Shown here piece after piece: positions 1 to 7,700 of a stretch of DNA of 64,000 nucleotides. A model generated the notes under the pieces. It searched no databases, was not told the origin of the DNA, and was given only the letters and a program-made list of their open reading frames with translations. Every line of letters begins with the position of its first letter. Positions within the stretch are counted from its first letter, which is position 1. A program made the position numbers and the translations under genes. This DNA comes from an uncultured Magnetospirillum sp. (GTDB lineage Bacteria; Pseudomonadota; Alphaproteobacteria; Rhodospirillales; Magnetospirillaceae): assembly GCF_903853455.1 (NCBI RefSeq), contig NZ_CAINTR010000186.1:1-64000 (forward strand). The letters run 5' to 3'.

Positions 1-1
1 G

Positions 2-310
2 ATGTGCGTGCGCAACACCAAGCTGGAGAACCTTCATGCGGGCGTGGTTCCGGCTACCAAGAGCGGGGACTATTCCGACGTGGTCGTCTTGGATGCCGAA
101 GGGCGGAAGATTCCGTGGGCCGAGGCATCACACATCGACGATGCCCAGATGCGCGAACTGATGAAGGACATCGTCGATCGGCTTTTTACGTTCCAGATGC
201 GGATTGAAGAACCGGAATTCCAGGCATGGATCGACCGCTGGGCCGCCGTTGCAGGGAAGTGGGATGATCCGGAACTAAACGAGGTCACTACGGGTCCTTC
301 TGGCAATTAA
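2..310 (+). CDS. Small conserved hypothetical protein, possibly 5'-truncated
   Basis: The frame reads 102 codons from an ATG at base 2. Because the window starts here, the true start may lie upstream. The product is soluble and acidic, with no membrane segment. It contains the stretch CVRNTKLENLHAG near the N-terminus, then a short aliphatic DVVVLDAEG strand and a charged helical half (residues about 45-85). I do not recognise the family with certainty; small proteins of this look often occur on mobile regions. It lies on the plus strand, convergent with the large gene that ends at 670. No function is assigned. Confidence 0.5.
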   Translation: MCVRNTKLENLHAGVVPATKSGDYSDVVVLDAEGRKIPWAEASHIDDAQMRELMKDIVDRLFTFQMRIEEPEFQAWIDRWAAVAGKWDDPELNEVTTGPSGN

Positions 311-669
311 GTGATCCAAAGGGAATAACCGTCAGTATAGGCGTGATCACGCTTCTTGACACCTTGACCATTCCTAATACTGGCGGCGGCCGTCACGACG
401 CGGTGCGCGCGTCTGCCGCCAGGTGCCTCACCCCCCTCGCCAGCTGACTTTTGCAAGAGTCCAATCGCGATTATCGCAGGTCAGCCACATTACGAATGCA
501 GGCCACTGCCATCCATGAGACGGACCGCCCGTTCCACGATCCGTTCGGCGACGATGGCTGGTTGGCTATGCTGCTGGGCAGGGCAGTTCGACCTGGTCCG
601 CGAACGCACTCGAAAGGCCGAGGTAGCTGCCCTCGTGGCGGGCGGGCCAAACCGGGCTCTACCTGTGGT
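311..669. other. Intergenic stretch with no supported gene
   Basis: About 360 bases separate the small protein from the end of the large minus-strand gene; both flanking genes point into it. Short open frames exist on both strands but are rich in Arg, Gly and Pro, have no clear ribosome binding site, and resemble no family I know. No hairpin-plus-T-run terminator was found. Confidence 0.5.
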
Positions 670-3600
670 TCATTGTCCATCCACGCCCCTGTCGTTTAGG
701 AGCGCTCTGTAGCTCAGATCGCCCCGCTCGGCCAGCTTGCCGACGATGCCGCGAGCGGTCTTAGCGACCCCTGGTAGTTCGGATTCAAGACCAATCCGGA
801 GGATGGCTTCCACGTGCTCCATGGCCATGGTGTGCCGCCATCCCTCTCGATCCGCCGTCACGAAGGCATCTAGGCCGTCTATCGCACATTTCATATCGGT
901 GGGCGCGATCGCGGCTAGACGGCCCACCACCATGCCAGGGTGGTCGACGTGGTCGGTCAGCTTCAGCACCTCGGCGAGCTTTCGAGCAGACCATTCGGGA
1001 TCCAGCTTGCCGTAGGCAAACCAGCCGCCAAAACTTGCCAGTTCCTCGCGATCGGCAGGGTCAGTGGATTCCCGCGCGACTTTCATGCGCCATTCCCATA
1101 GCGCCTTCATCTTTTCTTGAACGTCCGCGGGGACATCCCCCTCATGCGACGCGAGGCTGTTGGCGACAAACCACATCGCCTTCGACCTTGATTTGGGGAC
1201 GGCTCGATTCAGGAAGCGGACAAGAAGATCGCCTTCCTCCAATTGAACCTTGCCGCGCCAATAGAAAGCGAGAAGATGACAGGCGACGTTTTCCTCAGCG
1301 TGCCGCCAATCCTCCGGATCCTGGCTTTTGGGCGCGCCGGTATTCTGGCCCCAGGGCATCCTTTGAACGGCCAGCTCATAGGTAGGCCGGAGAATATCGA
1401 AGACCTGATCAAACGGACGAGCGTAGGTCGCATACACCGACCATGCCGCGCGCCAGAGATACAGGTCGTCGTTGGCGTCCGGAAACAAAAGCTGCGCTAC
1501 GCCGGCAGCCCAGCCAGCGTCCAGATAGACGAGGGCCGGGAAATATTGGGCATAAACCGAGCGCACAGCGGGTGAGGGATCTCGCTCCAGGTCAAGGTGA
1601 GCATCAAGCAATTCTTGAACCTCTGGCATGGCCTCGAAACCGCCAGACTCACCTTGATCGTTCATTCTCTGGCGACGCCAAATGGCATATTGAATGACAG
1701 AATGTATCGTTTTGCCGCGGACCGAATTGATCGCCAGCATTGCCGCCTCAAAAGCTCGACCGCGTTCATATTCGACCGTTGGGTCAGGATCTTCGGCAAG
1801 CTTCTCCAGAATCCCCCACACCATGGGACCGAGCGCCGGAGGGATAGTGGCCTTGGTGTTCTGGAGTCCGGCGCGCAAAACATCAGCCACGGCTCCCCTG
1901 GCGCCTTCCCAGCTCACGTCACCATTGCCGATGACATCTCGCGGTTCCTCTCCGCGAGGCTGGTCAACGACCCAGGCACAAAGAGCCAATACGGAGTCCC
2001 ATTGGATTTCCGTTCCTTGCTTGGCTTGGGTGTCGAGTCCCCAAATCAGGCTTCGAATCCAGGATTGGTGAACACCAATATAGGCTTCCGCCGCCGCCGA
2101 GAATTCGGACGTCCGCTCTTGCATTATCTGCGGCAGGATCGACGCCAGCTCTGAGGCCGGACCTCGCCCGCTCCCGGGCGGATTGGCTTTCAGGAAATCT
2201 GCGATCTCTGTCGCAGACATCGCACGAAGCTCCTCCTGGGTCTTGGGGCTGGCCTCAACACCAAACACGGACCATGGACGTTGTTCATGGTCAAATCCGC
2301 CCTCGATTTTCTCGAGAAGAGCGGCATCGTCAGCGGGCAATAATTCGGTCGGAATCCAATTCAAGCGCTCCCGGATCCAGACTTTCTTATAGCTTTCCAA
2401 CTGCTCAACGGTGGGTTTCACGCCATGCATGCGCTCCCAGCGGGACACGACGTTTGCAAGATCGGGGCCTTGCCTTACCCAATCGATAACCGCTGTCCGC
2501 TGCTCTACGGACAACTCGGCAAATCTTGCCTGCAGCAACCGACCGTACGGGCCTTCAAAGTCGCCCTCCCCGAATTCCGTTACGTTGGCCATCCTTTCGA
2601 TAGCCTTCCCGCTGGCATCGGGAGCCACTGAGGCCAAAAGGTAGAAAGATACGCACCCAAAGATTTTTCCGCGCTTCCGCTCGATAAGGGTCACGGCATC
2701 ATCGGCGTCGATGAACCCGGAGCGGATCGCCATCTTTGCTACCCGCACGATTGTCGTCGCGAACATGCTCCCAGGATCGTGAATTATTTCTGCGGCTGGC
2801 CATTCATCCTCGGCCGCGGAAAGATTCCGGCCGGTGATATTGGAACAATCCAATCCGTCTGGCCCAAGATACCCTTGCGCCTCTACGGCGGCATTGAGCT
2901 TGGAGCAAAGCGCCTGAATTAGCATTTTCGCGTTAACAGTCGCCAGCGCCGGTAGTATGATTTTTAGCCCTTCCTGAAATAGCCAGAGGTCACTCGCCGT
3001 GTCGGGGAAGGAAACTTCGTCAACGCTGTCGGCGGACTTAGTGCGACGGACAGAATACATCGCGTCAAACAGCTTGAAGGCGGCACGTGACTGGCCGCCG
3101 TTGGCGAGGTGAACAATCACTTTGGGTAGATTGTGCCAGAGGTTGAATGGTCGATTCTTCCCGCCGGCCATCTTTGCGAGAGGTTCGTCCAAGCGAGCTG
3201 CATGGAGCGGCGGCAGGGCAACAGCGATATCGACCAAATAGAATCCTACAATCCTGTTCGGCTTAACGGTAAGGCGCTCGAGTATCCCCGTCACGCGCTC
3301 GGGGTCGTGGGCGGCCATCCGAATTAGGAACGCCGACTCCGGCCAGTGGTCACCCTCCAGAAGATCATCGAAATAGCCCTTTTCATCGAGTGCCTGAAGC
3401 CACCCAGGGTCCTTCACACGCTCGAAGAAATAGTTGCGCACGCCGCCCCGACTGAGGAGCGCGATGAAAGCGTCGATGGTGTCGGGGGACGGTGCCGTGG
3501 TGAGCATGCCGTCGACCTCACCGAGTACGTCAAGGAAACGAGCGACCAGCGCAAATAAGATGCGTTCGAAATCGTTGAAGCGCGCAATCAATTCTGCATG

Positions 3601-4518
3601 GGTGCTTTTAGGCCCCTGATTTCCAACATGCGCATTTTCGACGGCCCATTCGCGGATAAAGTCCCAACGCTTGATCGCGAATTGCGCTGCTCCGCTCGTT
3701 GTGGCTCCAGACGCTTTCCGAAGAGCATCGAATAGAATGGTGGTCTTTTTACGATTCCGCGCTACCCCTTCGGCGTGTTCCCCCAATAGGGCGGCAATTT
3801 GCCGAGCTACCTCGAATGGGATTTTAACTTGGTTCTCCCCAGGCACGTCGACGCTCTCGATCGGCACTGGGAAAAGGTTGTCACCCAGGGGAAGGCCGGC
3901 TTGTTCCCAGGAGGAGCAAATCGGCTTGACCAGCGCCCGATAATTCACCTGTTCGGACGTTATCTCGTCAAGATAGCCAGGAAGCCTGTTCCCAATTTCC
4001 CGAATGCCATGAGCAACGAAATGCAGGCGCGCCGCCGATTCTGGCATGTGAATGAGGGTGACGATCTCCTGATAGACGCCCGCCAGAGGGGGCGCCTGAG
4101 TTTCTAGCCACTGCCGAATTTCTAGCCTGCGCCGGTTCCAAATTTCCGCCACATGATCCACCTGCGATTCACCAAGCTGCTGAACTGTATTCACGGCATC
4201 GGCCACTTTGCGGCGTATTCGCCCCATCCGCACTGCCTGGCGCTCAGCAGCAGTCATTGGGCGCTCTCCCTTGGGCTTGCGGCCTCGCCGGCCTGGCACA
4301 ACTCCAACGGCATCTGGCGCCGGCATTTGACCTACGGCAGCCTTACGAAATTCATCGTACACAGTCTCGACGGCCTTCTTCGCGTCCTCGACGCTGCTGC
4401 CAACTGGCACCAGAACGGCGCTGCCCCCTGAAGCGCGACAATCGAAGGCGCCATCATCGATAGAGATCATGCCCGCTTCGCTCGTCCAGTGCCCCGGCGC
4501 TTCTTCAGCCCACTGCAT
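670..4518 (-). CDS. Very large alpha-solenoid-like protein of unknown function, divergent from BREX
   Basis: The product is about 1282 residues from the ATG at 4518. Two upstream starts are possible: an ATG at 4530, and a TTG at 4572 that lies inside the promoter -35 box and is unlikely. The 4518 ATG has a GAGG 6-7 bases upstream. Residues about 70-100 are very basic, with an AT-hook-like RGRKPKGERP followed by a charged helix. From about residue 115 to the end the protein is almost entirely amphipathic helix with recurring Leu/Trp patterns, as in HEAT/ARM-type repeats. I see no Walker A motif, nuclease motif, signal peptide or membrane segment. Large helical-repeat proteins of this kind occur in prokaryotic defence islands, usually attached to or partnered with an effector, but here no effector domain is visible. 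It is divergently transcribed from brxR. A structural scaffold or sensor role is only an inference. Confidence 0.65.
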   Translation of the reverse strand: MQWAEEAPGHWTSEAGMISIDDGAFDCRASGGSAVLVPVGSSVEDAKKAVETVYDEFRKAAVGQMPAPDAVGVVPGRRGRKPKGERPMTAAERQAVRMGRIRRKVADAVNTVQQLGESQVDHVAEIWNRRRLEIRQWLETQAPPLAGVYQEIVTLIHMPESAARLHFVAHGIREIGNRLPGYLDEITSEQVNYRALVKPICSSWEQAGLPLGDNLFPVPIESVDVPGENQVKIPFEVARQIAALLGEHAEGVARNRKKTTILFDALRKASGATTSGAAQFAIKRWDFIREWAVENAHVGNQGPKSTHAELIARFNDFERILFALVARFLDVLGEVDGMLTTAPSPDTIDAFIALLSRGGVRNYFFERVKDPGWLQALDEKGYFDDLLEGDHWPESAFLIRMAAHDPERVTGILERLTVKPNRIVGFYLVDIAVALPPLHAARLDEPLAKMAGGKNRPFNLWHNLPKVIVHLANGGQSRAAFKLFDAMYSVRRTKSADSVDEVSFPDTASDLWLFQEGLKIILPALATVNAKMLIQALCSKLNAAVEAQGYLGPDGLDCSNITGRNLSAAEDEWPAAEIIHDPGSMFATTIVRVAKMAIRSGFIDADDAVTLIERKRGKIFGCVSFYLLASVAPDASGKAIERMANVTEFGEGDFEGPYGRLLQARFAELSVEQRTAVIDWVRQGPDLANVVSRWERMHGVKPTVEQLESYKKVWIRERLNWIPTELLPADDAALLEKIEGGFDHEQRPWSVFGVEASPKTQEELRAMSATEIADFLKANPPGSGRGPASELASILPQIMQERTSEFSAAAEAYIGVHQSWIRSLIWGLDTQAKQGTEIQWDSVLALCAWVVDQPRGEEPRDVIGNGDVSWEGARGAVADVLRAGLQNTKATIPPALGPMVWGILEKLAEDPDPTVEYERGRAFEAAMLAINSVRGKTIHSVIQYAIWRRQRMNDQGESGGFEAMPEVQELLDAHLDLERDPSPAVRSVYAQYFPALVYLDAGWAAGVAQLLFPDANDDLYLWRAAWSVYATYARPFDQVFDILRPTYELAVQRMPWGQNTGAPKSQDPEDWRHAEENVACHLLAFYWRGKVQLEEGDLLVRFLNRAVPKSRSKAMWFVANSLASHEGDVPADVQEKMKALWEWRMKVARESTDPADREELASFGGWFAYGKLDPEWSARKLAEVLKLTDHVDHPGMVVGRLAAIAPTDMKCAIDGLDAFVTADREGWRHTMAMEHVEAILRIGLESELPGVAKTARGIVGKLAERGDLSYRALLNDRGVDGQ

Positions 4519-4533
4519 CGCTCGCCTCATTTC

Positions 4534-4588
4534 GTGACTCACACAATATGAGGCGAGGCGGGTCTTCGTCAACTAATTTGTGACTCAC
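4534..4588. promoter_or_regulatory. Pair of GTGA-N-TCAC palindromes flanking the promoter
   Basis: The nine-base near-palindrome GTGACTCAC occurs at 4534-4542 and again at 4580-4588, 46 bases apart. The flanks are also similar: ATTT or TTTC before, and CAA..ATG after. One copy sits at the predicted transcription start and the other just upstream of the -35 box. This is the arrangement expected of a repressor operator pair. The binding protein is unknown; BrxR, encoded next door, is one candidate. Confidence 0.4.
4543..4572 (-). promoter_or_regulatory. Sigma-70-type promoter of the large solenoid gene
   Basis: On the minus strand TTGACG (4572-4567) is followed after 18 bases by TATTGT (4548-4543), a good match to -35/-10 boxes. 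The predicted start near 4536 gives a leader of about 18 bases to the ATG at 4518. The TTG at 4572 falls inside the -35 box, which argues against using it as the start. Confidence 0.5.
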
Positions 4589-4916
4589 GCAAATGCTGCC
4601 GCTTGTGTCTACCGCCTTAAATGGCGCCAAGCATAGGATATCTCGGATTTATAGGTGTACTCGATAGCTTTGGATTTCGCTGACGCCTTTCGCCTCGTTT
4701 CTGCATACAAGTATGGAACGAAGTCGCGCTCTGGAAGGTGATCTCCAACACTCCATTCCGCTGGCACTATGGCCCATTAAGCTATTGCCTGTGGACAACC
4801 GTATCAACCTAGGGCACCTTCAACCTCTATTCCGTAGACGTCACGTCGCCGAATAGCGTCCATAAAGTAGACGTATCATCGAGGGTGGTCAATCGCGTTT
4901 CAAGGGGGTCTGGCGA
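4573..4916. other. Divergent regulatory interval between the solenoid gene and brxR
   Basis: This 344-base interval between divergently transcribed genes is visibly richer in A and T than the core genome and holds no convincing ORF. It contains one of the GTGA-N-TCAC boxes at its left end and the direct GTAGACGT repeats near its right end (listed separately). Confidence 0.6.
4834..4874 (+). promoter_or_regulatory. Candidate BrxR operator: direct repeats upstream of brxR
   Basis: GTAGACGT occurs at 4834-4841 and 4867-4874, exactly 33 bases apart (about three helical turns), 43-83 bases before the brxR start. WYL-domain BREX regulators of the BrxR/CapW family are known to bind repeats in their own promoter and repress it, so these repeats are a reasonable operator candidate. 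The link to BrxR is inferred from position. Confidence 0.35.
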
Positions 4917-5771
4917 GTGCGCTGGGGGACCGAGCGGAGATTAGAGTTCATCGAGAGCCGCCTGTTCTGGGAGGGCATGGTCAACCGTGCCCACATTTCG
5001 GATACGTTCGGGATCTCGTCCCAACAGGCCTCGGCCGATTTCGCCCGCTACATGGAACTCGCTCCGGGCAACACGGCCTACGACCGCTCCCGCAAAGGCT
5101 ACATCGCCGCCGAGGGATTTCGGCCCGTCCTTTCCCAGCCGGATGCCGGGCGCTACCTCGCGCAACTGCGGCTCGTCGGCGACGGTGCGGTTCCCGTGGA
5201 CGACATCGACCTGCCTTTGCCGCCCTTCGACGTCGTGCCCGGTCCGGTGCGCCGCATCGAGGCCGGAGTGCTGCGGGCCATGCTGACGGCGATTCGCCGA
5301 CATCTGGCCGTCGAGGTGCTCTACCAGAGCATGTCCAAGCCGGAACCGTCCTGGCGCTGGATCGCTCCGCACGCGCTTGCCCATGACGGCTTCCGTTGGC
5401 ACGCCCGCGCCTTCTGCGAGAAGGACCGGGCGTTCAAGGACTTCGTTCTGGCCCGAACCCGGGAAATGCGCGCTACCCGCGCCACCAGCGCCGCTCCCGC
5501 CGCGGATTTGGCTTGGAGCGAGCGGGTGCGCGTCATCATGGGGCCGCACCCTGGGCTCTCCGAGGGCCAACGAAAGGCCATCGAATCCGATTACGCGATG
5601 ACTGGCGGCGTGTCGGTCGTAGACGTCAGAAGGTGCTTCCTGTGGTATTTCCTCAAGAGGTTCGGCCTGGACGTCGATGCGCGCCAACGTCGCCCCCAAG
5701 ACCAGCACATCGTGCTGCTGAACGACGAGGATGTGCTGGCCGCGCTGGCAGGGGGGCGCACGGATGGCTGA
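4917..5771 (+). CDS. brxR: BrxR-family WYL-domain transcriptional regulator of the BREX locus
   Basis: The protein has 284 residues. The start is a GTG at 4917 with a strong AAGGGGG ribosome site (4902-4908). Residues about 3-70 form a winged helix-turn-helix: RRLEFIESRLFWEG leads into a helix-turn-helix around ISDTFGISSQQASADFARY. A WYL-type domain follows at about 110-200, then a C-terminal WCX-like region. This is the layout of BrxR/CapW regulators, which sit at the head of BREX and other defence operons and repress them. It is the first gene of the plus-strand BREX cluster, 66 bases before brxE. The family call is firm; autorepression here is inferred from the family and the upstream repeats. 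Confidence 0.85.
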   Translation: MRWGTERRLEFIESRLFWEGMVNRAHISDTFGISSQQASADFARYMELAPGNTAYDRSRKGYIAAEGFRPVLSQPDAGRYLAQLRLVGDGAVPVDDIDLPLPPFDVVPGPVRRIEAGVLRAMLTAIRRHLAVEVLYQSMSKPEPSWRWIAPHALAHDGFRWHARAFCEKDRAFKDFVLARTREMRATRATSAAPAADLAWSERVRVIMGPHPGLSEGQRKAIESDYAMTGGVSVVDVRRCFLWYFLKRFGLDVDARQRRPQDQHIVLLNDEDVLAALAGGRTDG

Positions 5772-5837
5772 GGGGACAACATTTGGCATCGCCCGCGCTC
5801 GAAGCGGCCGGATTGGAAAGCGACAGGGGGATTTCCT

Positions 5838-6335
5838 GTGAACGACGATGTACTCGCCTTGCGTATCGCGGTCGGCCTGCTTGGAGAGAAGGACCAATTC
5901 GGTTGGTGGCCTTCCGGGTTCCTGGCGCCGACAAGCGTGGCCTTTCTGACTCCGGTGTTCGGCAAACACACCCTGCAGGCGAAGTATCAAGGCGTCGTCG
6001 AGGCGGCCCGAAAGGTCCATGACGACAGGATTGGCGTCGGTCGGGTGTTTCATCTGTTCCGCCTGCCGGAAACGATGGAGCAGCGCTTGTTCGAGTCCTT
6101 CGGAACGCAAGAGACGCAAAGCCGGCTGGAGCGCGTGGCGCATTCGCCGGCGGCGGCCAAGGACTGGCTGGCGGCCCTGGCGGGAGAACCTCTTGAATCG
6201 AAGCCGGGGCCCGTGCTGGTCGGCGGCGCCGATCGGCTCGACGGAAACAGCTGGGGGAAGGCTCTCGCCGCCAAATACGTCTCGGCGTTCAACTCCGGCA
6301 TCCAATGCTTCCCCTATTTCTCCGGGGCGCAATGA
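5838..6335 (+). CDS. brxE: BrxE-family protein
   Basis: The protein has 165 residues from a GTG at 5838, preceded by CAGGGGGA at 5824-5831. It is soluble, with alternating helices and a Gly/Trp-rich segment (GEKDQFGWWPSGFL) close to the N-terminus. Its length, sequence character and position directly before brxA match the small BrxE proteins found at the front of some BREX clusters, notably type 6. Its biochemical role is not known. Its stop overlaps the brxA start (ATGA at 6332-6335), so the two are probably translationally coupled. Confidence 0.7.
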   Translation: MNDDVLALRIAVGLLGEKDQFGWWPSGFLAPTSVAFLTPVFGKHTLQAKYQGVVEAARKVHDDRIGVGRVFHLFRLPETMEQRLFESFGTQETQSRLERVAHSPAAAKDWLAALAGEPLESKPGPVLVGGADRLDGNSWGKALAAKYVSAFNSGIQCFPYFSGAQ

Positions 6336-7114
6336 CGACGAAATACACCACCCAGCTGCAAGCCGGCCTCGGTCTCGTCGCCGAAACGACCCGGCTGCTC
6401 GACCTTTGGGAACCCGGCATGAGTGGCCAGGATCTGCTCAAAAGCGCCTTGGCATCCGGCAGCTTCCCGACGAAATCCGCGCGGCGCCTTCGTAACTTGA
6501 TCATCGAGGCGTTCGCCCCGCGCTTCTTGGTAGCCGACGCCGCCCCCGCCCGCCTGCTCAAAAGGATGGCCGGCGTCTTGGCGAAGGATGACTTGCGCTC
6601 CCTGTGCTTCCTGTTCTCGTGCCGAGCGAACCCGATCCTCGGGGACTTCGTTCGGGAGGTCTATTGGATACGCTACGCCGCGGGCGGAAATTCGGTGTCC
6701 AAGGAGGACGCCCTTCGGTTCGTGCAAGACGCCGTCCGCGACGGCAAGACTACGAGCCGTTGGTCGGAGACCACCATCGTCCGGATCGCCCGGTATTTGC
6801 TGGGAAGTTGCGCGGACTTCGGGCTCTTGGGAGCGATGAAGGCGGAAGCGCGCGGCATATGCTCGTATCGCATCACGCCGGCCATCGCCTCGATCCTCGC
6901 CCATGACCTCCACTTCAAGGGCCTCGGCGACAATTCCATGGTGAGGAGCCAGGATTGGGGGCTCTTCGGAATCGAGGCGGACGATGTGTTGGGGGAGTTG
7001 AAGCGGCTCGCGCTGCAAGGCGAGATCATCCTGCAATCCGCCGGCGCGGTGACGCACATCGCCTGGAAGTACAAATCAATGGAGGACGTCGCCCATGGCC
7101 TCGCTCAAGGCTGA
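6332..7114 (+). CDS. brxA: BrxA-family protein (DUF1819)
   Basis: The 260-residue product starts at the ATG at 6332, which overlaps the brxE stop. A longer frame beginning at 6305 is less likely. The N-terminal sequence TTKYTTQLQAGLGLVAETTRL and the helical body fit the DUF1819/BrxA family. BrxA proteins are small helical, DNA-binding components present in most BREX systems, and resemble the RNA-binding protein NusB in fold. No catalytic motif is expected or seen. The gene overlaps brxB by 20 bases, which supports one operon. Confidence 0.85.
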   Translation: MTTKYTTQLQAGLGLVAETTRLLDLWEPGMSGQDLLKSALASGSFPTKSARRLRNLIIEAFAPRFLVADAAPARLLKRMAGVLAKDDLRSLCFLFSCRANPILGDFVREVYWIRYAAGGNSVSKEDALRFVQDAVRDGKTTSRWSETTIVRIARYLLGSCADFGLLGAMKAEARGICSYRITPAIASILAHDLHFKGLGDNSMVRSQDWGLFGIEADDVLGELKRLALQGEIILQSAGAVTHIAWKYKSMEDVAHGLAQG

Positions 7115-7670
7115 CTTCGACGAGCTCATCCATCGGGTCGAAGCGGGTCGTGAGTTCGCGCATGCGAGCTACGAGCCGATCTTCTATCTGGTCTTCCACC
7201 CCCGTGACCTGCTCGACGTCAAACGCCTGATGCCGGCGTGGACGTCCCGGCTGAAGAACGATGGCTGGCAGGTCGAAACCTTCTCGATCGCCGAACACAT
7301 CGCCGACATCCTTGGGAAGGCTCCTCTACGCAAGGTCTGGCTGGCGGCCGACCGGAAGGAGCCCTTGGCGTGGGCGCGGACGAACAAGGCCCTTGGGAAC
7401 GCGTTGACCGCCCAAAACCGGCTCCAAGCCCGCCTGGAAGAAAGGCTCGCCGGACTTGAAGGGCGCTCGAACACGATCTTGCTGGTCACCGATGTCGAGG
7501 CCCTCCATCCCTACCTGAGGATCGGGGCGGTCGAAGCCCAGCTCCAAGGCAAGTTCCACGTTCCGACCGTCTTTTTCTATCCGGGCACCCGGACGGGCAA
7601 GACCCGCCTGCGGTTCCTCGGATTCTACCCCGAAGACGGCAATTATCGCTCTGTCCATGTCGGCGGCTGA
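7095..7670 (+). CDS. brxB: BrxB-family protein (DUF1788)
   Basis: The 191-residue protein starts at an ATG 9 bases after GGAGG (7081-7085), inside the end of brxA. The sequence has the DUF1788 look: YLVFHPRDLLDVKRLMPAW near residue 35, TILLVTDVEALHPYLR in the middle, and a C-terminal PTVFFYPG followed by LRFLGFYPEDGNYRS. BrxB is required for BREX defence in type 1 systems, but its molecular role is poorly defined. It lies 30 bases before brxC. Confidence 0.88.
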   Translation: MASLKADFDELIHRVEAGREFAHASYEPIFYLVFHPRDLLDVKRLMPAWTSRLKNDGWQVETFSIAEHIADILGKAPLRKVWLAADRKEPLAWARTNKALGNALTAQNRLQARLEERLAGLEGRSNTILLVTDVEALHPYLRIGAVEAQLQGKFHVPTVFFYPGTRTGKTRLRFLGFYPEDGNYRSVHVGG

Positions 7671-7700
7671 CCCATCAACCTTCACGAAAAGCATTTCGCC

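Noticed and set aside
451-712. Short frames between the first two genes
   Set aside because: No ribosome binding site, composition typical of non-coding frames, and overlap with the end of the large gene.
4530-4572. Start of the large solenoid protein at 4572
   Set aside because: That start is a TTG lying inside the predicted -35 box, and the first codons overlap an operator-like palindrome. The ATG at 4518 has the better ribosome site.
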